Under the pieces are notes generated by a model that saw only the letters and a list, made by a program, of their open reading frames with translations, ran no database searches and was not told the DNA's origin. Below are positions 1-8,346 of a DNA stretch of 64,000 bases, one piece after another. The stretch spans positions 58,314 through 122,313 of the forward strand of contig NZ_QWEK01000014.1 of the NCBI RefSeq assembly GCF_009935845.1, written 5' to 3'. Source of the stretch: Pseudoflavonifractor sp. 524-17 (GTDB lineage: Bacteria > Bacillota > Clostridia > Oscillospirales > Oscillospiraceae). Both the position numbers and the translations under genes were made by a program. Every line of letters begins with the position of its first letter. Positions within the stretch are counted from its first letter, which is position 1.

Positions 1-3000
1 TTCTGTTGTCCCGAAACGGGTTTTCGAAGCCGGCCGATGTCAGGCCGTAGACAGAATTGATGGCGATTTTCAGAGCCTGGGCCAAGGCATCCGCAGCACT
101 TTCGTCCGTCAGGTACTTGGCCAATGCGCCATTCAGCATCTTACGAGCTCTGTCGAACTCCTTATGTTTGATGGCGACACGGGCGTCACGGATTTCCTGG
201 AATCGCTTGGTGTATTCCGGACCAAACAGCTCCTCGGCAATGATGCTGGAGGGGTGCATGGAAGCGATGTCCAGCAAGGCGATGTTTCCATACATGCCAG
301 GCTCCGCATAAACATAACCGCCCTCGCCGACTTCCTCACCACGGTAGATGGATTTTCCATTTTCAAACTTGTAGCCCGGGAAGACGGGCCGCCCTTTTTT
401 GTCAAATGCTGTATACTGATCGTACTTGGAATCCCCCATCGTAAACGGAAGTTCTTCGATCTGGCTCACATCACCCATGTCACGATAGCGAAACGCGTCC
501 TGTGGGCGCTTGTTGCCGCCAAAGATGATGTGAGCAGTCAGAGTGTTGGTGGTGTCGTTGACCGTCATACCGGCCACGTCCGCCAGAATCTCACGAGCGA
601 CGAAGTCCGCTTTGCGGGCGTTGAAGACCGCCTCGGTGGCGATGACATCGTTGTCGCAGTATTCCGCGACTTTCTGCCACATACTCTCAGGAACGGGCTG
701 ATCCCAGGGAAGCCCCAGCTCCTGGTGATGAATACCCAGCTCAATCTCCCATTTCTTCAGGCTCTGCTTCTTGGAGCAGAAGTCGTAAACATCCGTATAA
801 GAGACGTTATAGGCCTCACCAAAGAAGCAGTTATTGCTTTTTACCTTTTTCTCATTGCCAATGATCTTTTGCGAGAGGTTGTAGAGCTGCTCGTTAGTGT
901 AGCCCATCAGGCGGGCGTAGAGAAGATGGTTGTCATACCGCCGGCAATTAAACCCGACGAGCCTGAATTTCATCAGGCCCTCGATCTCCTGAGGCGTGGG
1001 GTTAATCATCCGAACCACTGTTTTGCCGCCAGCAAACTTCCAGTTCACCAAGAAAAGGTTCGGAAAGATCTCTACATCATAGAAGACAAGGTCTGCCTCG
1101 TCATTATTAGCGGCGGGGGCATTGTCGGCAGACTTGAACGGCATCTTGTTCACCAGCTTAATGCAGTAGTCGGCCTGGTTGGTACTGTTGGCTGCAAAGG
1201 CCAGGACGGCGTTGCGCATGTCGGTCACGTCATAAGTCATGCCGCTCTCATACGCATCCGTCAAAATTTTGTGGATGAAGTCGATACTAGGCTTAGTTGC
1301 CGGGTGAATCTCTTTGTTGAGATTTCGCTTGATTTGCACCCTAAGCCCTTTCTCGCTTTGAACCACTTTGGTGTTTACCACGCTGTTTTCTCCTTTCAAC
1401 GGTAACCCAGAGCTTATCGTAGCAATAGGCAGGTTATTGCATTTGGTCAGTTTCCGGCGCAGCGAGCTTTTGCCAGTGAAGACCTTTACCTCGATATGGT
1501 CATCGTAGATACGACTGAGCCTCGCCGGGTCACCGGTGTAGATGTAGTGCAGATGAATGCCGCACCCGCTTTTGCTTACTTCCGCATAGGTCGCCGGCCA
1601 TTTACTCGCCTCGGCCAAATTCCGTTCAAAGGACTTACTCCCCTGCTCGTCCGGAATATCAAAGTCGATGACGATGTGGTTCTCTGGAAGTTTGACATAG
1701 TGGAGCCGTTTGGTATCAAGCTGTGAGAGGTTTTGAGAAACCTTCTCCCATTTCTGGGCCGGTGTCTCTTTTGATGTGGCATACTGGGCCGGACAGGCGG
1801 CGCACTCCTGATCGAAAATAGACTCCGCGGCATCGAATCGGATGCGTCTGCTGGGCACCGGTTCCGTTTTCTCTTCTGGGACCTGTTCCTCAAACTTCTC
1901 CGTCCGAAAACCGCTGTAGTAGCTTCTGACACGGCCTCCGTCCGTCAAGTTGAACCGATTGCTATACTCCCGGAAATAGTTCTTGAGCTCTTCCTTGAAC
2001 ACCATTTTTGTCAGCGGATAGGGCACCTTTGCCTCATCACAATAGGTCTTATACATCTCCCACGCTGCTTTCAAACTAGTACCATCTTCCCGCTTGAACA
2101 CATGGTAGGAGTCGATGATAAAATTGTAAAAATCGTTAGAGGCCCCTAGCATAGCGATGGGAATGTAACTGTCGTAGTAGCCCGGGTTATTCAAATATAC
2201 TTCCCGGCAACGATAAGCGATGGCGCCAAGTTCAAACTGGATCTGCTTGATGAGGGTCTGATATTCATCAGGCGGAAGTTTGTTCCCCGTGGGAGAAACA
2301 TCGATCAGCCTGCGAATCAGTCCCGACTTGCCGTCTGTGATCTTTACAGGCTTATTGGTACCCATGATAAGGAACGCTTTAAACCGGTTGGAATAGGCCG
2401 AACGAAACTTCTCATTTACGGTCATCAGTTCATGGGACACCAGGCTATTGATGCGGGTGTTGTCCTCAATGCGGGAGAGGTCACCGTCGTGCTGGATCGC
2501 CACAAGTGGGTTTGAGCGAAATGCCTCCAGCGCGAACGCATTGCTGGAAGAACCCAGGGTTTTGGCGTCGAAGCTAGTGTAATATCCATCAAAGAGCTGC
2601 TGGACGATTTCAATGATTGTGCTTTTTCCAGTGCCAACCGCGCCATAGAACACCATAAATTTCTGAATCCTTTTGGACTCGCCTGTCACGATAGAACCAA
2701 TGGCCCATTCGATTTTGTGCATCTCCTCTGGAGAATATAAAGTCGATACAAGCCTGTCCCACGCCGGCGTATCCCCTTGCTCCAGAGGATACGCCAGCGT
2801 TTTGCTGGCATAGTCCCTCTTTCCCGTCTTGGTGTTGGAAAATATCAGATTTTCGTCAAGCATATGGAACTGGTCTTTCATCTGCTTTTGACAGTATTTA
2901 TGCCAAGTGTCAATCATGCCGCTCTCCGCATCCCACATATGCATGACGCGATAGTTTTCGTCGAGGCGCTTGCAGTTCTTTTCCGCGTACCGGTCCAGTT

Positions 3001-3187
3001 CACGGTCGATCAGGTCAACCGCGTCCTGTTCATCAGTCGACCATAATCCCCGTTCCTCAATCCAGATCGCATAGAAATCGCCGCCTCTAATCATGAGGTC
3101 GCTGCTTTTCTTGATGATAAACTTGGGATAGATCTCAATGACGCCGCGTTTACCGATGCGCGTTGAAATCATCAAGAAATCTAGCAT
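1..3187 (-). CDS. Helicase-primase-family B DNA polymerase fusion (partial, C-terminus outside window)
   Basis: One uninterrupted minus-strand frame runs from the ATG at 3187 to the window edge (1062 residues seen). Residues 1-170 are unassigned. A Walker A (GAVGTGKST, about 182-190), a TNKP motif and a following RR fit an SF3/D5-like replicative helicase. Residues about 500-600 carry DFD at 508-510 and SGCGIHLHY at about 538-546, the catalytic pattern of an archaeo-eukaryotic (PrimPol) primase. From about 700 comes a family B polymerase: exonuclease DVE (704-706), YCDNDV, motif A DIASMHPSS (973 on) and motif B KIAINSVYG (about 1042-1050). Motif C (DTD) would lie beyond the edge. I checked the frame through both domain junctions and found no stop. 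The start follows a small membrane gene by 3 bases. The role is replication of the mobile element. The three-domain order is what I see; joint function is inference. Confidence 0.88.
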   Translation of the reverse strand, partial: MLDFLMISTRIGKRGVIEIYPKFIIKKSSDLMIRGGDFYAIWIEERGLWSTDEQDAVDLIDRELDRYAEKNCKRLDENYRVMHMWDAESGMIDTWHKYCQKQMKDQFHMLDENLIFSNTKTGKRDYASKTLAYPLEQGDTPAWDRLVSTLYSPEEMHKIEWAIGSIVTGESKRIQKFMVFYGAVGTGKSTIIEIVQQLFDGYYTSFDAKTLGSSSNAFALEAFRSNPLVAIQHDGDLSRIEDNTRINSLVSHELMTVNEKFRSAYSNRFKAFLIMGTNKPVKITDGKSGLIRRLIDVSPTGNKLPPDEYQTLIKQIQFELGAIAYRCREVYLNNPGYYDSYIPIAMLGASNDFYNFIIDSYHVFKREDGTSLKAAWEMYKTYCDEAKVPYPLTKMVFKEELKNYFREYSNRFNLTDGGRVRSYYSGFRTEKFEEQVPEEKTEPVPSRRIRFDAAESIFDQECAACPAQYATSKETPAQKWEKVSQNLSQLDTKRLHYVKLPENHIVIDFDIPDEQGSKSFERNLAEASKWPATYAEVSKSGCGIHLHYIYTGDPARLSRIYDDHIEVKVFTGKSSLRRKLTKCNNLPIATISSGLPLKGENSVVNTKVVQSEKGLRVQIKRNLNKEIHPATKPSIDFIHKILTDAYESGMTYDVTDMRNAVLAFAANSTNQADYCIKLVNKMPFKSADNAPAANNDEADLVFYDVEIFPNLFLVNWKFAGGKTVVRMINPTPQEIEGLMKFRLVGFNCRRYDNHLLYARLMGYTNEQLYNLSQKIIGNEKKVKSNNCFFGEAYNVSYTDVYDFCSKKQSLKKWEIELGIHHQELGLPWDQPVPESMWQKVAEYCDNDVIATEAVFNARKADFVAREILADVAGMTVNDTTNTLTAHIIFGGNKRPQDAFRYRDMGDVSQIEELPFTMGDSKYDQYTAFDKKGRPVFPGYKFENGKSIYRGEEVGEGGYVYAEPGMYGNIALLDIASMHPSSIIAEELFGPEYTKRFQEIRDARVAIKHKEFDRARKMLNGALAKYLTDESAADALAQALKIAINSVYGLTSAGFENPFRDNR

Positions 3188-3190
3188 TGT

Positions 3191-3412
3191 TTACTCCCCT
3201 TCGCTGTGCTCCAACTTCTTCATCCGAATGGTGAGCCGATAGACCTGCTCCTCCAGCTTTCGCCGCTCAATTTCAGACAAAATAGCGCAGCCGGCTGCAA
3301 TTACAGCGATGGCCTTAAAGGCTCTGTTGCTCCGGTTTTGCCTGTTGAACTTGGCCAGGAATTCCCTGGACGGCGTGACTGTCACAAAAATATGATGAGT
3401 GATGTTCTTCAT
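3191..3412 (-). CDS. Small one-helix membrane protein with coiled coil
   Basis: 73 residues. A basic N-terminal third is followed by a hydrophobic stretch (about 31-47) and a charged, heptad-like C-terminus (48-72) rich in E, K, R and L. It starts with ATG after GGGAG, overlaps the TGA of the upstream gene (ATGA), and ends 3 bases before the replicase start, so it is translationally coupled to both. No family recognised. Its position suggests a replication-associated or membrane-tethering role, but that is inference only. Confidence 0.6.
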   Translation of the reverse strand: MKNITHHIFVTVTPSREFLAKFNRQNRSNRAFKAIAVIAAGCAILSEIERRKLEEQVYRLTIRMKKLEHSEGE

Positions 3413-3972
3413 ACGAAACTCCCTTCCCTGATAATTTCGTTCAGATAGCAGTTCATCTGATACCAGATTTCAATGGACCTCATATCAAAACGGCTATCAT
3501 TGATGGTGAAGAGACCACCCTCGCCATTTCGCCGATAGTTGCGGTCAAGGAAGCGTTCAAGGACTGCGTCCACATAGCTTCGATTAAACCTCGCATCTGT
3601 CATGGATCCAAGGCCCAGACTGGTCAGCATATTCCAGAACCATTGGCCGGTTCGGTTACCAATGTCGGGGTTGTCCATCAAATGCTCTTCGCAGCGAATT
3701 GCAAGGGCGGTCATCATTTCCAGGATACTGCACGAACGGTCGTCCAGAAAGCCGGCGACCATCGCGTCACAGTAGTCATACTCGCGACCGAACCGATACC
3801 TAAGCGCGATGCCGTCTTCGGCCCGGTTGCCGTCCATCGGAATCGTATATACAAATTCCGTATCGTACAGTCTGACAAACAGCTTACGATAGGACTTATT
3901 AGAATATCGGTCATCGACCACGAGCCGGTACATCCAATCAAAATACTGATCGATTAGTTCGTCTCTGGTCAA
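3409..3972 (-). CDS. Hypothetical element protein, 187 aa
   Basis: 187-residue soluble protein with a likely TTG start at 3972, chosen because AGGAGG stands 8-9 bases upstream. It is rich in aromatic and acidic residues (many Y, W, D, R), with no membrane segment and no motif I can name. It overlaps the next gene by the ATGA arrangement, so it belongs to the same transcript as the 73-aa membrane protein and the replicase. No function proposed. Confidence 0.65.
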   Translation of the reverse strand: MTRDELIDQYFDWMYRLVVDDRYSNKSYRKLFVRLYDTEFVYTIPMDGNRAEDGIALRYRFGREYDYCDAMVAGFLDDRSCSILEMMTALAIRCEEHLMDNPDIGNRTGQWFWNMLTSLGLGSMTDARFNRSYVDAVLERFLDRNYRRNGEGGLFTINDSRFDMRSIEIWYQMNCYLNEIIREGSFV

Positions 3973-3988
3973 GGATCAGACCTCCTTA

Positions 3989-4561
3989 TCAGCGGTTCGG
4001 AGGAAGGGCTTTCTGGAACTCGGCGAACTCACGAAGATCCTCAAGAATCTCGTAGTCGCACCGCCTGGCGTCGTTTCGGACATACACACAGTCCTCCTCA
4101 TACTCGCCGATGTGCTCTAGGGCGTCACCGACAATTTCCTCCACGTTATCGACGACCTCGCCGTACTCGTCGGCCAGAACACCATCGGCGAAGCAGGTCA
4201 AACTTACCTTGGCGTACTCCTCGCTTTCTCCAAACTCGTCCGGAGAAATCACGTAGGGCAGTTTACCAGGTCTCACCCCCGTTTTAGGCTCGACTGAGTT
4301 GGAATAGTTGGTATATCCGGCCTCCTGTACTCTCTTCGCGTAATCAACGATACTGGGCTTATCCTGTACGACTCCAGGCGCCAACTTCACTGCCGGTGTC
4401 GAAGCAGGCTTCTCCTGTAGCGGCCTGGATTGGGCATAGGCCTCTTTCACCGAAGCAATCTCCTGCTCGGCAATGAATGCATATTTTCTCTTGGCATAGT
4501 ACCAGACCGCCGCTCCGCCTACGGCAAGCCCGGCAATGAATGTGGAAATTTTACTCATCAT
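3989..4561 (-). CDS. Membrane-anchored hypothetical protein, 190 aa
   Basis: 190 residues. A glycine/alanine-rich N-terminal helix (about 6-22) precedes a basic YAKRKY patch, as in a type II or tail-in anchor. A proline-rich linker and an acidic C-terminal domain (roughly 110-175, very rich in E, D, Y) follow. ATG follows GAGGAG with normal spacing. The start overlaps the end of the 54-aa membrane protein by 11 bases. No family recognised; part of the element's string of small membrane proteins. Confidence 0.6.
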   Translation of the reverse strand: MMSKISTFIAGLAVGGAAVWYYAKRKYAFIAEQEIASVKEAYAQSRPLQEKPASTPAVKLAPGVVQDKPSIVDYAKRVQEAGYTNYSNSVEPKTGVRPGKLPYVISPDEFGESEEYAKVSLTCFADGVLADEYGEVVDNVEEIVGDALEHIGEYEEDCVYVRNDARRCDYEILEDLREFAEFQKALPPNR

Positions 4562-4715
4562 AGGTACTCTCCTCGTCTTTGATACTCATCACAGTGATGG
4601 CCAGCCCACCGAACAGCATGGCCGCGCTCAGCAGCAGCCCGCCGGTGATATGGCGCTTCCGTCTTGTATCTAGAACATAGTCGATCATGGAGACCAGGTT
4701 CGCAAAGCTCTCCAT
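4551..4715 (-). CDS. Small membrane protein, 54 aa
   Basis: 54 residues with a basic segment (TRRKRH) and then one transmembrane helix (about 24-43) and an acidic tail. A longer reading frame upstream is possible, but the SD GGGAGG sits about 8 bases before the ATG at 4715, which fixes this start. Overlaps the downstream 190-aa gene. No family known to me. Confidence 0.55.
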   Translation of the reverse strand: MESFANLVSMIDYVLDTRRKRHITGGLLLSAAMLFGGLAITVMSIKDEESTYDE

Positions 4716-4720
4716 GACCA

Positions 4721-4819
4721 TTACCTCCCGGACGATAGGACGGCTACGCCGCTGACAAGGCACAGGCCAGACATCGTCGCCAACGTATAGGACAGCAGGG
4801 ACCGAAGAATTTTTTTCAT
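4721..4819 (-). CDS. 32-residue hydrophobic peptide
   Basis: Short frame beginning MKKILRSLLSYTLA after an excellent SD (AAAGGAGG) with correct spacing. Two lysines and an arginine are followed by a hydrophobic helix, as in a single-span membrane peptide. Its TAA lies 5 bases before the next start and inside that gene's SD region. Whether it is a functional micro-protein or a leader setting translation of the next gene cannot be told from sequence. Confidence 0.5.
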   Translation of the reverse strand: MKKILRSLLSYTLATMSGLCLVSGVAVLSSGR

Positions 4820-4833
4820 GATTACTCCTCCTT

Positions 4834-5382
4834 TTAGTCATAACTTGAAAAATAGTGGTGTTCAATCTGGAACATTGGGACGCCGTAATCGCTGTAACGC
4901 CTTGTCCGGAAAAATATCACATCGTAGTTGGTTCTATTCTCAATTTCCTCGCGCACAAGCTGTACCAGTTCATCTTTGACCCAACAGCGGTCAATATAGG
5001 GCGACTGTATTCCTGCATATTGATTACGTTGATACACAACATCATAAATGTTATCAGGAAAATGCGGGTCGTCAACGCGGTTGAGAACAGTGTCAATCAC
5101 CAGCCGCTGCCCTTCCTCGCACTCACATCCGGCTTCCGCCATAGTCAACAGCGCTATCAGCGCTATTTCATCATCCGATACAGAGAACTTCGCCTCAACC
5201 GGCAGTGTTTCCTTGATAGGCGGCGGTGGGATAATGGGAATATATTTCATTTTTGGTGTGGCCGGTCTAATCACAGCAGTAATAGCAGCAACCTCCTGTG
5301 TTTCAATGGGTACGAAAAGTGCATAGGAAAACGTGGTCAGAGAAAAAACCATCATAAGAAGGAAGGCGATACATTTTTTCAT
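4834..5382 (-). CDS. SleB/CwlJ-like cell wall hydrolase
   Basis: 182 residues. A signal peptide (residues 1-21, MKK then a hydrophobic core) and a proline-rich linker (about 50-60) lead to a hydrolase_2 (SleB/CwlJ) domain from about 70. The family pattern is visible: AEAG with Glu83 as the likely catalytic acid, EGQRLVIDTVLNRV, FPDNIYDVVYQ and a QYAGI segment. Such enzymes act as lytic transglycosylases on peptidoglycan in spore germination or phage lysis and entry. Encoded inside the mobile element between small membrane proteins and DUF6353 copy 1, it more likely serves the element (cell-wall opening during exit or transfer) than sporulation. SD GGGAG precedes the ATG. Confidence 0.8.
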   Translation of the reverse strand: MKKCIAFLLMMVFSLTTFSYALFVPIETQEVAAITAVIRPATPKMKYIPIIPPPPIKETLPVEAKFSVSDDEIALIALLTMAEAGCECEEGQRLVIDTVLNRVDDPHFPDNIYDVVYQRNQYAGIQSPYIDRCWVKDELVQLVREEIENRTNYDVIFFRTRRYSDYGVPMFQIEHHYFSSYD

Positions 5383-5395
5383 GTCCTGCGCTCCC

Positions 5396-6373
5396 TTACA
5401 TCAAGGACTCATCGTACTGATGGTTGGCCAGCAACGACGTAATATCCCCAACAACATTGAAGTCGAGGATGAAGGAACGTTCATAGCCGTTCACAAAATC
5501 AACTGCCGCAGGACGGCGGACCTCGAACATACCAAAGTCAACAAAGTCATCGCCGACAGGATTTTTAGGATCATAAATCCAGCCCACAGCGGCACCCGCT
5601 TTCGTACGCTTGAACCCCAGCAGATCATAAACTTCGTTGAGGAATAGATGACCCTGCGCGCGCAGCTTATCCGTTGCCTGCGCTTGAAGCGCCTTCAGGT
5701 AGTAAAGGTTCATCTCGGCGTCCTTTTTCCAGTCTGGGTGGCTCTCATCGAAAATCTTGGCGTAAGGGCTATATCTGGCCGGATCCCATCCGGCGTCAGC
5801 CACATCTACCATCTGCTTGACTTTTTTCTCCTTACCCTTATCGTCTGTAACAGTCTCCTCAATCTCCTGGGCCTTGATGTTGTAGCGGAGTTCTTTCTCC
5901 ACTTGCTCTCCAAAGCGCTCCAGGACGCGGCCTCGATAGTCCGTAAAGGACTTATCCACCGCTGCATAGGCCGCTGCCAGGGCAATGTTGCGCTTCTTCA
6001 TCATATTATGGCTGGCCAGGATACTCGCAATGGATGCCGCCCCAAGTGCAACAGAGGGGGCATACAGCTTGGCAAATTTGACACCAGTATGGATGTAAGT
6101 AACCACCAGATCCTTCTTACAGTCCTGATTGGAATAGGGCTCGCCGGCGTTGGTCACACCAAGCTCATCCGCCTGATGGATGGTGTCGAGGGCATTCTTT
6201 GTCTCCTCAATAATTTTTCCGGCCTTTGCAGTCGCTTTGCAGGCCAGAACCGCACTTGCAACGGCGCCGATGATACCAAGCCCCACAAGGATTTCGGGGC
6301 TCTTCCGCTGGAGCTGAAAACCGGCCTTGTGTAAGGTTCCGCTCACAGACGTCATGATTTTGCTCTTTTTCAT
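5396..6373 (-). CDS. DUF6353 family membrane protein, copy 1
   Basis: 325 residues from ATG 6373; AAAAGGAG just upstream decides this start over an in-frame ATG 51 bases earlier. A basic N-terminus (MKKSKIM) is followed by a hydrophobic helix (about 28-46) ending in CKATAKAG, a second hydrophobic stretch near 100-120, and a long soluble region with the family signature LNEVYDLLGF...GWIYD. It is the most divergent of three paralogues in this element, matching the others at the first helix, the K-A-T motif and the C-terminal YDLLG/GW block. Function unknown. Assignment to DUF6353 is from memory of the family. Confidence 0.7.
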   Translation of the reverse strand: MKKSKIMTSVSGTLHKAGFQLQRKSPEILVGLGIIGAVASAVLACKATAKAGKIIEETKNALDTIHQADELGVTNAGEPYSNQDCKKDLVVTYIHTGVKFAKLYAPSVALGAASIASILASHNMMKKRNIALAAAYAAVDKSFTDYRGRVLERFGEQVEKELRYNIKAQEIEETVTDDKGKEKKVKQMVDVADAGWDPARYSPYAKIFDESHPDWKKDAEMNLYYLKALQAQATDKLRAQGHLFLNEVYDLLGFKRTKAGAAVGWIYDPKNPVGDDFVDFGMFEVRRPAAVDFVNGYERSFILDFNVVGDITSLLANHQYDESLM

Positions 6374-6413
6374 TGTCGTACTCCTTTTCAGAATTTTGGG
6401 GTTGAGGGGACAT

Positions 6414-6524
6414 TCAGTCCGCACGTTCTCTCATGTACTCGTGATACTCGGCCTCGGTCGGAAACAGCATCCAAACACCGTTGACCAAGCCTCTATACCC
6501 AAACGATGTAGAATATCCGTACAT
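6414..6524 (-). CDS. 36-residue conserved-looking small protein
   Basis: Short frame from ATG 6524 after GGAGGAG with good spacing, beginning MYGYSTSFGYRG and ending in an acidic/basic helix (EAEYHEYMRERAD). It fills the gap between the 200-aa gene and DUF6353 copy 1. I recall similar tiny proteins in Firmicutes phages and plasmids, so it is probably expressed. No function known. Confidence 0.5.
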   Translation of the reverse strand: MYGYSTSFGYRGLVNGVWMLFPTEAEYHEYMRERAD

Positions 6525-6535
6525 AACGCTCCTCC

Positions 6536-7138
6536 TTAGCTGATTTGAACTGTTCTTGGAAGCTGCAAAATATAGCCGTCACGGACACGGGCTACTTTTG
6601 CTGTCCGAATATCCGTCCAGCCGTACTTATTGGTGGTGTAGCCACGGGGTGGAGTAATGCCGGCCAAATCATACAGGTCGGCGACGCTTGCAATCCCATA
6701 GCTGCTGATGACAGATTCAAGCTGATCCAGGACCAACTCAGCATCTGCCCGGGTTTCAAAGATGATGTCATCATACTCAAATCCGCCGGAGACTCTCGGC
6801 CTCCCGTAGTCGCGGCGGTCCTCTCGCTTATCGTCGTAATACCGCTGGTACGAAACCTTAGAGCCCCCGCCTTTTCGTCCGCCAACACGGCCCGCTTCGC
6901 CGAAAAGCATGATGCTTACAACATCGGCCATGGCGTTTTTGATTCCAGGAATGATGACATCTCTCAGGATGTAGCTTTTGACGCTGGTAACATCTTCAGG
7001 GAGAAAAGCGCCGGCAAATTTTTGCATCTCGCTTTTCTTGCGGGTCTTCGCTGTGCCAATGACTACCTTATCCACCTTTTTCTCTTGGGAAATCAGAGCC
7101 TCCCTTCTGCTGTGTGAATTATCAGGGTATTCAGGCAT
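6536..7138 (-). CDS. Hypothetical element protein, 200 aa
   Basis: 200 residues, starting MPEYPDNSHSRRE after GGAGG. The first half is basic and helix-forming with a glycine-rich GRVGGRKGGG loop. The second half has a DDIIFETRADAELVLDQL helix and an SYGIASVADLYDLAG helix. Ends in a short beta-like segment (ARVRDGYILQLP). I recall near relatives in Clostridia mobile elements, always uncharacterised. The A-D-L-Y-D-L-A-G stretch could be a small protein-interaction fold. Cotranscribed with the downstream 36-aa gene. Confidence 0.65.
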   Translation of the reverse strand: MPEYPDNSHSRREALISQEKKVDKVVIGTAKTRKKSEMQKFAGAFLPEDVTSVKSYILRDVIIPGIKNAMADVVSIMLFGEAGRVGGRKGGGSKVSYQRYYDDKREDRRDYGRPRVSGGFEYDDIIFETRADAELVLDQLESVISSYGIASVADLYDLAGITPPRGYTTNKYGWTDIRTAKVARVRDGYILQLPRTVQIS

Positions 7139-7168
7139 TGTCGCACCTCCAAACTTTTATAAAGTAAA

Positions 7169-7202
7169 AAGGGAAAGCGCCCTGTTACAGGTACTTTCCC
7201 TT
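7169..7202 (-). terminator. Intergenic terminator hairpin (repeat family member)
   Basis: Perfect 9-bp stem AAGGGAAAG/CTTTCCCTT around an inner CCCTGTTACAGG dyad. On the minus strand the stem is followed by a T-rich stretch. It follows the stop of the 94-aa gene and precedes the 200-aa gene. Confidence 0.7.
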
Positions 7203-7217
7203 GGCGAACCCCGTGGC

Positions 7218-7502
7218 TTACTCTTCGTCTTCCTCACCGGACTCCTCATCCTGAGTCTCCTCGAACACAGTTGCCTCCTCCTGCACCGCTTCTACGTTAG
7301 CCTTGGCCAGCTTCCTGGCGATGTACTTCTCCTCGGCGATCGTCCGAAGTTTCTTTACCCCGCCGATAATGGCGTAGGCAAGAACCCCTCCAACGATCCC
7401 CATAAATAGCGCACCTCCATTGGAGTTGCCGTTGACCTCTTCAAGCTCGGTGCCAGTCTCGATTCCCTCAACCTCATTCGCGCTCATGTTCATGTCATCC
7501 AT
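7218..7502 (-). CDS. Small membrane protein with acidic tails, 94 aa
   Basis: 94 residues with an acidic, asparagine-rich N-terminus, one glycine-rich transmembrane helix (about 30-48), a basic juxtamembrane stretch and a strongly acidic C-terminus (more than half E/D in the last 25). The ATG follows AAAGGAG. The upstream gap holds the shared TTATGG motif, the downstream gap a terminator, so it is probably a single-gene transcript unit. No family recognised. Confidence 0.6.
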   Translation of the reverse strand: MDDMNMSANEVEGIETGTELEEVNGNSNGGALFMGIVGGVLAYAIIGGVKKLRTIAEEKYIARKLAKANVEAVQEEATVFEETQDEESGEEDEE

Positions 7503-7540
7503 AGTGAATTCTCCTTTTCAAGTAATTTTCGGGATGGTTC

Positions 7541-7569
7541 TCCCATAATAGAAGGTGAAAAATCTGCGG
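7541..7569 (-). promoter_or_regulatory. Shared intergenic motif, copy 1
   Basis: On the minus strand this reads CGCAG, an A/T-rich spacer, then CTATTATGGGAG. It starts right after the stop of DUF6353 copy 2 and lies about 40 bases before the 94-aa start. One of seven similar sites in the element; promoter or operator is inference. Confidence 0.4.
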
Positions 7570-8346
7570 TTACGACAATCCAAGAATGTTATAGCCGTAC
7601 TGCGGCGCAACGGTGTACGCGAGCACCAGGCAAGGGGTGCCATTAGCGGCCAGATGAGTCCCGAATTGAATATCAATATATCCTTTCTCAATATTCCACC
7701 CCAAGTCCTCGCCAAGCTTGATATCCGGCAGGCCGATGGCGTAATACAGGTCGTTCAAGGAGATATACTGCTCGGAGAGCATATCTCGGTTCAGGTCGTT
7801 GACCACCTTCCTAATTTTCTCGATGTCCGATTTGAAATAGCGCCCTGACAGCACATCATAGCAGAGCATATTCCCGCCGCCAGTCATGAGGATCTGTTTG
7901 TCATCGACAGGATCGTTGGCGAGCTTGTCTTTTACGACGGCGTCACAGATGGCCTGCTCTTTTTTCTCGCCGACAACTGAAACAACTTTCTCCCGATACT
8001 CTTTAAGAGCAGTTTCAGAGAGGGTATAGGCTGTGGCAAGTGCGGCGTGGCGCTTAAGGCTTACAGAACTAGCCCCGATGAGACAGGCCACCGACAAAGT
8101 CCCCGTCACCGCAGCGGGGAGGTAACATTTCCATGCGGCCTTTATAACCTCGGCGGTATCAAGCCGCTTCCCTTCCCTAATTTCCTGGGCGTCAATAAGC
8201 CGAAGCGCTTTAGGGGTAGCCCGGACGGCCGTCACCGTGGTAGCAATCATACCGGCGATACCAATACCGGTCAGGATTTGCGGGCTGTACTTCTTCACAG
8301 CCTTGGTAGTACCCTTCCAGGCGTTGATGAATATCCGCTTATTCAT
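7570..8346 (-). CDS. DUF6353 family membrane protein, copy 2
   Basis: 258 residues from the ATG at 8346, chosen because GAGAGGAG precedes it; a longer in-frame extension would overlap the whole upstream gene. First helix at about 24-42, ending in VRATPKAL. A WKCYLPAA motif (72-79) leads into helix two (76-94). Then comes a soluble domain with SGRYFKS, LNDLYYAIGLP, and GWNIEKGYIDI. It shares these blocks with copy 3 far better than with copy 1. Overlaps the 103-aa gene by 8 bases. Function unknown. Confidence 0.75.
   Translation of the reverse strand: MNKRIFINAWKGTTKAVKKYSPQILTGIGIAGMIATTVTAVRATPKALRLIDAQEIREGKRLDTAEVIKAAWKCYLPAAVTGTLSVACLIGASSVSLKRHAALATAYTLSETALKEYREKVVSVVGEKKEQAICDAVVKDKLANDPVDDKQILMTGGGNMLCYDVLSGRYFKSDIEKIRKVVNDLNRDMLSEQYISLNDLYYAIGLPDIKLGEDLGWNIEKGYIDIQFGTHLAANGTPCLVLAYTVAPQYGYNILGLS

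Noticed and set aside
164..1405. Long plus-strand frame of 413 codons at the left edge
   Set aside because: It is the antisense of the PolB/primase part of the replicase, whose own frame shows catalytic motifs; the plus-strand product has none.
5648..6334. Plus-strand frame of 228 codons
   Set aside because: Lies opposite DUF6353 copy 1, no SD, composition typical of a mirror frame.
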